Part shown: piece by piece, positions 53,006 through 63,000 of the stretch | Position numbering within the stretch: position 1 is the stretch's first letter | Layout of the letters: each line of letters starts with the position of its first letter | Source: Balanoglossus misakiensis | Taxonomy: Eukaryota > Hemichordata | Direction: 5' to 3' | DNA: 64,000 bases | Assembly (NCBI GenBank): GCA_040954595.2 | Contig: CM082576.2 | Span: 9,796,001 to 9,860,000 of the forward strand | Notes under the pieces: generated by a model | What the model saw: only the letters and a program-made list of their open reading frames with translations | Told to the model about the DNA's origin: nothing | The model's database searches: none | Made by a program: the position numbers and the translations under genes

Positions 53006-55426
53006 TTCATTTATTTATTTATTTATGTATTTATTTATTTATTTATTTATGTATTTATTTATTTATTTCAGGGATGTCTTATTCTGAGCGATGAACTGAA
53101 CCACGCCTCGATGATATTAGGATGTCGGCTCTCTGGTGCTGCAATCAAAACTTACAAGCATAATAGTAAGTCGACAAATAACAGTCAAAACGACATCAGA
53201 GGGAGGGGGTACAGGTGAGATGGGGGTTGTAAAATCCTTTCGTAGTGCAGTACGCTACTCCACAGTTTAAAACTTATGAATTTGTTGACAATAGATATGA
53301 AGAGTCTGGAGTCAAGATTACGTCAGGCAATAGTCGATGGTCAGCCTCGCACTCACAGACGATGGAAGAAAATACTCATCATAGCTGAGGGCATCTACAG
53401 GTAACTGAAGCGACATCATACTGAGTATTCTGACAAAATAGTCAGAGACGTTTTGATTTAACTTTATCATGAATACAGAGTAGGACGTATGGATATTTGT
53501 AGAAAGGTTAGTTTGTGAATGCCCAAGTGGCCGTGTAAGTTGAAAGATTTTTGTATGGTGGATTTTTTAATTTTTTACACAGTGAAGGAAAACATTGGTT
53601 CTTGAAAGGAAACGTTTCACTATTTTTCTCTCCAGTATGGAGGGTTCCATCATCAACCTGCCAGAAATTGTGAGACTGAAGAAGAAATACAAAGCCTACT
53701 TGTACCTGGACGAAGCACACAGCATCGGTGCATTGGGAGAGAGTGGCAGAGGTGTTGTAGATTACTACGGAATGGATCCGACAGATGTTGATATGTTAAT
53801 GGGCACGTTCACCAAGAGTTTTGGTGCAGCTGGCGGTTACATTGCAGGAACCAAGGTAAGTGTGTTAAGTTTCAGGGAAATCCTATAGTTCTGTTCGAAA
53901 TAGTCTGAACTGGTACAGGGATTATTACCTCCACCCGCCATTGAAGATTTCTGAAGAAGAAAGACCCGTGTTTCCCTTAACAACCAAATTGTTTTTTTTT
54001 CTCATTGCCAGGAGTTGATAGATCACCTGAAAGCCCGCTCTCACAGCACATGTTATGCCACATCCATGGCAGCACCGGTTGCCAAGCAAATCATCTCAAG
54101 TATGACAGTCATCATGGGACGCGATGGCACCACCATAGGTCAGTTTGCTCTTGATGTTTTCAGCAAAAAATATTGATGTGGTGATAGCATTTTGTGACAT
54201 CTGTTGCATGTCGTGAAAACGGTGAAAATATTGTGTTGCATTTGGATAAATGTAACAAAACTGAAAAATTGAAATGATATTTTCCATGTCCTATGAATAT
54301 TTTGTGTCATACTTTCTTACAGGACAAGAGCGAATTCGACAATTGCACTGGAACACGCGATACTTCCGTCGTCGATTACACGAGATGGATTTCATCGTCT
54401 ACGGGAGCGATGACTCACCCGTGGTGCCCATGATGATTTATATGCCAACAAAGCTGGCGTGAGTAGTCACAGCCATCTCGTTGGCACGTTTCTTTTCAAA
54501 TGACGATATTTGGGTGAGAAAGTAAAACCGTAAAACTACCAATGTACCTATTGATGGATGAGTGTTAAGAATTATTGATACGGCTATGGGGTGGTCTAAA
54601 GGTTGGACAAGTGCATAAATGTTTACTCGGAACATTAAAACAAAACTTTAAAAAGACACCCGGCAAGTTAGAAATATTAGTTGCAGACTTGTGTGAAAAC
54701 GTTATGTCGAGATAAAAATGCCGTTGATGTAACGTTGGAAAATTTAAAAACAGAGCTTCATGCTGATCGATGTGGTATAAGTATTGGTCTTAAAACACAG
54801 GTATTAAAAAATCCCCTGGAAACTCTCTAAAGTTGACATGTGAGACCTTTGCCAAGGATTCCTCACAACAGAACAATATTCAATACCACTTCTTCTTACA
54901 AGAGACAAATATAGTGTTCTGAAAGTTCAAACTTAGTTAGATTTCTTAAATTTCCATCATTCATTTCATGACAGCTGTTTTTCACGAGAATGCCTGAAAA
55001 GGAGACTTGGAGTGGTAGTCGTTGACTTCCCCTTTACGCCATTCTTGGAGGGTCGAGCAAGATTCTGCTTGTCTGCCGCCCACACCAAGGAAACCCTGGA
55101 CAGGGTGAGTTCAAATTTAACAACCATGCATAAATTTGTCGTGATCAAAAGTGACGATGTTCGCAACGTCAATAATGCCAACAAAGGCAATAGTTGGGGA
55201 ATGATAACTAGTACATGTACGATTGAGATTATCTTTCCAGGTATGCACTTATTATGATAATTCCAAGTATCAAGTTCGGAAACGTTCTTGTTTTTCTATA
55301 CACCAGTCCTTGGCGATAATTGAAGAAGTGGGAGATTTGAACCGCCTCCGTCATTCGCGGTTGCCACTGGAAAAGAGAACTGCGCTGACGGAAAATGATC
55401 TACGGGAACTTCGAAAGCAAGATTGA
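51245..55426 (+). CDS. Serine palmitoyltransferase catalytic subunit, SPTLC2/3-like, copy A
   Basis: The SPTLC2/3 subunit joins serine to palmitoyl-CoA, the first step of sphingolipid synthesis, as a PLP enzyme in the ER membrane with SPTLC1. Exons: 51245-51415, 51609-51763, 52047-52192, 52566-52690, 53072-53165, 53295-53400, 53636-53855, 54012-54138, 54323-54458, 54975-55104, 55307-55426; 509 residues and TGA (human SPTLC2 562, shorter N-terminus). An N-terminal hydrophobic segment ([18 protein letters not shown]), [29 protein letters not shown] and the PLP lysine in GTFTKSFG (codon 53814-53816) are all seen. An upstream in-frame ATG at 51227 is less likely because an acceptor-like tract ends just before 51242. 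Residues that differ from the family consensus include GESGRG for GPTGRG, THRRWKK for RRPWKK and DFPFTP for GFPATP. It is intact in frame. Confidence 0.93.
52922..53070. repeat. (ATTT)n microsatellite abutting a splice acceptor
   Basis: About 150 nt of nearly pure ATTT repeats with a few ATTC and ATGT interruptions. It runs directly into ATTTCAG before copy A exon 5 at 53072, so it supplies the pyrimidine tract of that acceptor. Confidence 0.95.
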
Positions 55427-57240
55427 TAGAAAGAGCCATCTGCATAAGTAATTGGGATTACCTCCCGTAACAGATGTCGGATTGGTAGGTGTCTCGCGAC
55501 CATAGATTTCCTCCATTCAGAACAGTTGCGTAGCTTTTAATTGGATTGTTATGTAAATAACTTGGCTATTCCCCAGCCATTCACTCACAGGTAATTATAC
55601 GCATTTTTTTCGTGACATTTTATGATAATTAAAAATCGTTACGGGAGCGGTATCGAGAGTGCAAGATAATTACGGTTGTTGTTCTTGTTGCATTGATCTC
55701 TATAAGCCATCTGTGTTTTCATGAGGAAGTAAATTTACACACTGGTAAGGACGGAACTACTTTTTACTTTCTGCTTGTAAAGACCGAGCGCCAGCAATGC
55801 AACGCGCACGGCAGCAGCGGAGCATTACGATCCTATCTACCACCAGAAGAACAGAAAATTTATTTGTCAGTATATTCGAAAACCTCAAAATGTACCAAAA
55901 TCTCTCAGTGTCGCCAGTTTTCTCGAACTAAGAATACCGATGTGATCTCGCGTATCTTTCGACCTCTGAACTAAATCACCGATGAACTGACCCTACATGA
56001 CCCTACTTTGCATAACAATGGCTGTGTACCTTGGCCAATGAACGACTATCTCTGGGTTGCGTCATCGGGGTCAACACTGCCGCAGCCGCATCCACGATCG
56101 AAACTCCAATTTTCGTCAAATCTAAGGGCACACAAACAATATATAACGAAATTCCATGCATCATCACAAGTTCACAGCATCATTCGTGAAAATAAATTCA
56201 GTCTGTACAGCACTGAACGCGCGCAGAGGTCATGGAGTTCGAGTCTGTCTTATAATGAACTAAATCAATGGGAAGGTCGCGAGTTTTCATGCATTCGCAT
56301 AAAAATACAGTCTGTCGTAGAAGCTATCCTCCGAAGTGTTTTGTTTAGATATTCCGCCCTTTGTGGTATTTTGCAGAGAAAATACTCTCCTACACAAGAC
56401 ATTTAATTTGACACGTATTTTACAGGATTTGAAGTTGTTACGCAGACCAAAATCTCAAAAATAATAATAAAAAGTTACAGCTATTTTCCCTTTATAAGGC
56501 AATAAAAAACTAATCCGTAGTTGATACACAAAACAAAAGAACATAAAAAATATCAAAGTATATGTACATTTTAATTAATTTGTCTTTGACCTACATGCAT
56601 GCCTGTGTTATTAAATTACCTTCCGACCCGCGACACACAGCCATTTACCAAATCTCATTAAATCAGGGAATAAGAATAAATGAAGCCAATTTGTCCTCCA
56701 TTGTGTATGAACCATTGTTTACTGTATGGACTCTGCCCCGCCACTTCCTGTGTGCAGATAATTAATTATACACATGAACAATGTACTCTGTCATCATATT
56801 TTGTTGGCCAGTCCTACGCCCCGAAACCTTCCACGAGTAAAATATGAGTCTCATATTAATGTCTACATTCCTGTGATGTCCGATTCCGTCTTAGTCCTCG
56901 GTTAAGGCAGCACTTCGGACGTTCATCGTTTTTATGGCCTATTTAAATTGCCAATCATTTTTTTTATTAGGTACTTCGGTACATATGTTATAATTATAAA
57001 TCAGACATGGGCGTTAGAAAAGATATATAACGCATTATATGATAAACTAAACTAAACTTTTCTCTGTTAATTTGGCAAATAACGAAAATACTTTTCCTTT
57101 TAATGGATTTTTTCGCGGATTTTTAATTGCTAAATGCAAAAAGTACACGTATTGCTGGTTTGAATAATCCAGGTTTACATTGATTGGCTAATGTTAAACG
57201 GAAAGTCTGGATGAGATCACATTCGCTTGTAATTAGCGCT
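55427..57240. other. Copy A 3' UTR and intergenic DNA
   Basis: No gene is recognised. AATAAA candidates for copy A lie at 56191-56196, 56466-56471 and 56501-56506; which is used is unknown. Open frames at 55693-55974 and 56008-56406 lack family similarity. Confidence 0.55.
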
Positions 57241-57670
57241 GTACTGTGCGCCTGCGCGGCGAACCGTTCCTGCCCTGTGATCATTCAGAGTGTAAAGATG
57301 GTTGGACACTATGATATTTCATAAAACGTCAAAAATTGGCCGACGGTAACGCTTCATAATTTTCGCTCCTGTACACCTCGCGCCTCGTCTGTCCCGTTGC
57401 TGATGGATGTTGAAGCATAGGCGTTGCAGTTGCATATACGTATACATCGGCGTGACTGACTGAGCAAACGTTGTCCCTGATCATCCAGCTAGACCGGATA
57501 CAAGCCGTGAGCAGGGAGTGTCGCACTGGAGCCAACTGCCGCAATCATGGACACTGTTTTGCAGTAGAGAGCTTGAGACTCGGTGTATAGCTGTGAAAGT
57601 AGCAGCTTTTCTCAGCGACGAGATCGAGTTGTTTCATCACTGCGAGGGTCATCGCCCGGTCAACCGCCAC
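57241..57670 (+). promoter_or_regulatory. CpG-rich segment, possible distal promoter and non-coding exon of copy B
   Basis: GC and CpG rise sharply here relative to the AT-rich flanks. A block near 57482-57520 (ATCATCC, ACCGGAT, AGCAGGGAGTG) resembles 50858-50890 upstream of copy A. A consensus donor (GTAAGT) follows at 57671, so a non-coding 5' exon spliced to 60033 is possible. Alternatively this is the start of an unrelated short gene; the frame before the donor shows no known family. Confidence 0.35.
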
Positions 57671-59123
57671 GTAAGTACAGCTGCAGCTCTGCGGAGTACA
57701 ATACAAGTAAACACGATGCCTATGATGGATGCTTTGTGGGCGAAGCAGTCACGTGTAAACCGGGTGGTCATATCGACGTCACTCTTGGCCTGCGCTGTGT
57801 ATACAAAGGGACACAGTGAACTGTGGGGCCAATCGGGTCAATGGCAAGCGCCATTTAAATACATGCGCTAAGCCCAATACAATATTCAGACATTATTGCA
57901 TTGCGATTGTTTACAAACGCAATGAATTGCCGTATAAATTTCCGGCGAATACGTCGTAAATTTCACTTCAAAGAAGAACTTGTGTATTATTATAACATGA
58001 TCGGCGTGACTGAGATTTATAGGGCCGAAAATCCAGCCGAAAAGTCGTAAAGGGGTTTGAACTACAGCTTTACCCGGTGTTTGACCCTTGACGACCTTGG
58101 TGATCACACCATGGAGCCCTCCACGATCACACCAAAACATTCACGAAATAAATTAACTACTATCACTCCGTAGTTAATGCGACATACAAAAGAGGCCCTT
58201 TCAGGATTTGTTGTAGTTTTTTTACCAAATCCCCAAAAATGTACATTTCCTTAAAGCCTTGTTATGCAGGAACAGCATTGTTGTTGGTTTCAGCGAATAT
58301 CTACAACCTTGGTGTTCGAGTCTCCAGTGGCTTGTTGGGTGTTAAGTTTCAACAACGAGACTTCTTTGTGTTAAAAACTTTGCTTTTCATATTCATGCAT
58401 GTCTCGATGTTGTTCGTACGCCAGCTCAAAATGTTTTTCCCAAACTCTCGGACTGTGGTGATAAGTAAGTATTTAGGGACGCCGGCCGACGAAAAGCGCA
58501 CCTGTGTATGTTGCGTTATAAGTTATTGTCTTACACCTTTGTGCTGTTGCCCATTCGAATACATGATTATGTTTCTATGTATAGAATTTGAAATACAAGC
58601 GTGTACATGTATTTATGCAGTTCGTATATGGACTATATTTTATGTTTGAATTGGAATATGTCAGCAGCGCTGAGCGATATATGTAAGATTGGCAAGATGA
58701 TAGCTGTTTCGTCATTGGCGAGTTTAGAAATCATAGTAACTTGTGACCAACGCAAGTTAAATACCGGTAAATCAACAAGTAATGCGGTTATACTTGAAGA
58801 TATTGGAAGCAACAGAATAATGTTTGACGTCAAGCTTTTCATATTTACCACACCGGAAAATTGGATTTGTTCTTGGCGGAGTTTCAATTTATGCGGGCTG
58901 GCTCTGTGTGGCAGGGCTGTGTGTGTCTTACGGCTATGTCCTGCCACTCATGTGGGCTATATGGGGGCGAAATAGAGCGATAAATCATACGAATACGAGA
59001 AGGACACTTTAACAACGTCGGATAACAGTATTCGCAAATCCGGCTATATTTATGGTTGGTGAGCGATAAACAAGTGCTCGCGTCCTTGATACAGTTTTCA
59101 CTCGCCAGAATTGTCCTCGTGAC
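57671..59123. other. Unassigned DNA between the SPT copies
   Basis: Several open frames occur. One on the + strand (57583-57819) is Cys-containing. Another (58824-59012) has a hydrophobic, membrane-like run (VSIYAGWLCVAGLCVSYGY) with a basic tail, but it lacks an ATG-led start and clear splice signals. No family was recognised, so these are not called as genes. Confidence 0.4.
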
Positions 59124-59296
59124 CTGAATCCAATTGACAGCTGGGGTCGCACAACATCGACATCTACAATTTGACACGACACATCCTGCACCTTGGAGGG
59201 GTCAAACTTCTCTCTGTAGACGTCGTTTTCAATGGAAAACTCATCGATGACGTAGCGGGCCACAAAATCATCACTTGCCCGCAAATTGACCCGGAA
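59124..59296 (-). other. Coding-like stretch on the minus strand, possible exon or exon fossil
   Basis: On the minus strand an open frame reads FRVNLRASDDFVARYVIDEF and continues through DVYREKFDPSKVQDVSCQIV to RPQLSIGF. An AG precedes it and GTCACG follows as a possible donor. The composition is protein-like (balanced charges, few rare residues) and unlike the surrounding DNA. I cannot name the family. It could be an exon of an unannotated antisense gene, a transposon-derived fragment or a gene relic. No partner exon was found. Confidence 0.3.
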
Positions 59297-60032
59297 CTAC
59301 TTTGATTTGACGACTGAAATGCGGAAAACACAATCACACATCACCCCCACAGGAAATACCGTTTTATTTCTCGTGGCATTAAATTTCGAACAGTGAAACA
59401 CTGTGGGAATAAAACTGCACAGTTTACAAACTCATAAAAGCTGTAGCCTGTGTAGCGTACACCACCTGCAGAACTGCTCCACTTCACATTGATTTAAGTA
59501 TATTCATCCGCCGTTTACAGCACCGTATGGACGCCCATTTGTCAGTTTGCATGAAGTTTTATATGTATTGAAAGCAAGATAGAATTGACAGAATATTAAT
59601 AAGTTTTTCTCCGATTTGTAAACTTCAGTCAAGGTGTCTCGTCACACATAACATGCCACTTGACAACTTATTGTCTTTTTTGACATACCCTATAGGCCTA
59701 AGGCTAATGCAGGTAACATTTCAACCGTGAAAAGTATTACCCAAATAAGCAACTCGTAAGAGTTAGTCTTTACTCCGACTGTAGCGTCGTATTTTGCCCC
59801 AGAACGCGAAAAAAGGAGCGCCACCATATGTTCTTTAGAACACTCAAATACGCCATTTCAGTAATAATATGTAAATTGGATGTGACTTTTAAATCTAAAG
59901 AATGCGTTCTATAACGGAAAATCTGCGCTCTTGCGTTCTCGCTGTCTAAAGTTGAGGGGTTAGCAAACCCAACGGTGTGCGAGTGGCGGTTATCATTCTG
60001 CTCATTTTGTCTTTTCAATGTGTTCGTTGCAG
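59297..60032 (+). promoter_or_regulatory. Proximal upstream region of SPTLC2-like copy B
   Basis: The 3' part (59879-60032) is the duplicate of 51098-51241 and ends in the same pyrimidine tract and CAG before ACCATG. Relative to copy A it carries a small insertion (GTGTGCGAGTGGCGGTTA) just before the shared ATTCT. Conservation outside the coding part shows that the duplication unit included upstream DNA. Confidence 0.5.
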
Positions 60033-60035
60033 ACC

Positions 60036-63000
60036 ATGTTGGGAACGGCGAATAAATCGATGTCTTCGTTCGAAAAACCGTCCTTAGTAATAGCCGTGGT
60101 TACTTACATGATCTATGGACTCTTGATACTTGTTGGTCACTGCCGCGATTTCCTTCGGCGGCATGGCATTGATAAGACGGCTTCTTCACATGAAAAGGGC
60201 AACAAGGTAACACAAATCTTGTCGTACATATTTTAACTGCTTGCGACTGCAACATACACTACAGTTGCACATGTCAATAGCATAGGAAAGTGCCGTTTAC
60301 GTCGTACCACCCTAAAGTGCGGTACATGTATTTAGATGAAATGTAAATCCACGTTTTCAAGTGACATATTGATACACTTTTAATTTCTAAATATCGCTTT
60401 TTGAGTGTATAATTTTGTCTATGTTGTTTTTGTCTATATTTTTTCTTGTTTTTTTTTTCTGTGGGATGCGGTAATATGTACTTTTAAATTTTTCTGCATT
60501 TACCGAAATGAGGTTACACAAATAAGATGGATTCGTTTAATATGCAAATTAGCCATGTGTTAACGTAACGGGCAATTTTCAGCTTGACCGGAAAGATTCT
60601 GATTGGTGTAAATTCCTGTCACAGGGTTTTGTTCCTTTGTACTCGGACTTTGAAAGTTTATACACCAGAAATGTGTATAGACGCATACGAGATTGTCTGG
60701 ACCGACCAATTTGCAGCGCCCCAGGTGCAACATTTGACATCGTGGAGAGGGTCAGCGAGGATTACAATTGGAACTTCAGGTGAGAAATTGAAATAATTGG
60801 AGCAACATTGAAGCCCACGTCTCGGGTCTCAATCTTGCACTGTCCGTTTGAAATGGGATGTGGACCAGGATGCTGCTATCACCGTGAGTATTGAAAGTAT
60901 GAAAAAAAGACGTGCCTGTTGCCAACGTTAACAGTGAGTAAGAGCAGTTACACTTACTGACTTACTTATTGTTTTGCAATTTCAGCTTGACCGGAAAGAC
61001 TACACGGTGTATCAATCTAGGATCCTACAACTATCTTGGATTTGCCGAAAATTCGGGATACTGCATTGATGAAACTGAGTCCGCTCTGAAGGAGTACGGG
61101 ATGGGAGTTTGCAGTACAAGGCGGGAATTAGGTATGAGTGCAATCTGTCTGTGAGGTAGTATCATTCCTGTTATTTATAACCAAGTTCGTTGTGCGGTAC
61201 AAAAGTCGTACTTGCATAGTTTTAATGTGATGATATACTCTTTTCACGTTTGCTATGAAGGCAATCTCGCAATTCATGAAGAACTGGAAAATTTGCTGGC
61301 TGAATATCTGGGCGTGGAAGCTGCCATGGTTTTTGGTATGGGTTTTGCCACCAATGCACTCAACATTCCGACATTCCTGAGCAAGGTAATGAAATGGGAT
61401 GAAAACAATAATGATTGGAACTATTTTGTGATATCCAGCAACCGAATTCCGCGAAACTGCATGCACGCTTTTGCAAATTGTTTATTTTCCAGTGCAGAAA
61501 TTAGAATTGCAGTATTTTCACCAAAAAGTCAAGTGAAACTGTGAAACCTAAGTCATTTTTCAGGCTATTTTCAAGATGTTATTATCAGAAAGTAGTTCCG
61601 GTCGTGTTGACACTGAATATATCAAAGGTGCCCTTATTCCCGCCGATGATTGATTAATTGATTGATTGATTTCAGGGATGTCTTATTTTGAGTGACGAGC
61701 TGAACCACGCCTCAATGATATTAGGATGTCGTCTGTCTGGTGCTTCCATCAAAATTTACAAGCATAATGGTAAGTCGATATGTCTTATAAATAATGATCA
61801 AACGAACAACAATACCATTCGTAAATGTACTCCATAGTTACAAACTAATGAATTTGTTGACAATAGATATGAAGAGTTTGGAATCAAGGTTGCGTCAAGC
61901 AATAGTCGATGGTCAGCCTCGCACTCACAGACCATGGAAGAAAATACTCATCATAGCCGAAGGAGTTTACAGGTAGCGAAATCAAAAGTGGCATTTTCTC
62001 TTAGTTTAAAACTGCGATGTGTTGAGCGACAAAGTACTATACGCATAAAAACGAATTGAATTACAATAAGCAAAATTGATACATAGTCGAAAAACTGATA
62101 AATACCAGATTCACGAGATGTGCGTGTTGGCGGAACTATTGGGCGAATGGTCATTTAACCCTTTCACCACCATGGTTTGGCCAAAATCTATTGTTTTATA
62201 TGACAAAGCTAGAGACCTCTGCGGAGGGAAATTGGGCGGGGGGGGTGAAAAGGTTAATACATCTAATCATCATCAAACTGATTTGAAAATTTCATCTTCA
62301 TGGCATAATGCTAAAGTTGAACATAGGAAGGACGAAGGATCCAGCCAATATATCGTTTCGTTTTGCTTCCAGTATGGAGGGTTCCATCATCAACCTGCCA
62401 GAAATTGTGAGACTGAAGAAGAAATACAAGGCCTACTTGTACCTGGACGAAGCGCACAGCATCGGAGCGATGGGTCCCACTGGCAGAGGTGTTGTAGAAT
62501 ACTACGGAATGGATCCGAAAGATGTCGATATTTTAATGGGCACGTTCACCAAGAGTTTTGGTGCAGCTGGCGGTTACATTGCAGGAACCAAGGTATAGTG
62601 TGTCTGCAGGGATCGGTTTGTCTGTGGAACGATTAAAATAAGGATGGATGATTCAGTTTCGAGTTAGTACAGTGCAAGCAAATTGTTTTTTCTCATTGAC
62701 AGGAGTTGATAGATCACCTGAAAGCCCGCTCTCACAGCACATGTTATGCCACATCCATGTCAGCACCGGTTGCCAAGCAAATCATCTCAAGTATGAAAGT
62801 CATTATGGGACGCGATGGCACCACTATAGGTCAGTGTCTTTTGATGCTTTCAGCAAAAAATATTGATGCGGTGATAGCATTTTGTGACATCTGTTGCATG
62901 TCCTGAAAACCGTGAGAACATTGTTTGGCATTTGGATATTAGTTTTGGCGATATAATGGAATCCGCGAGGGGTAAATAAATGTGACAGCACCGAGAAATT

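Noticed and set aside
52897-53094. Open frame of repeated Tyr-Leu-Phe-Ile residues
   Set aside because: It is the translation of the ATTT microsatellite and not a protein.
58824-59012. Hydrophobic open frame that could be a membrane segment
   Set aside because: No ATG, no clear acceptor and no family match; composition alone is not enough to call a gene.
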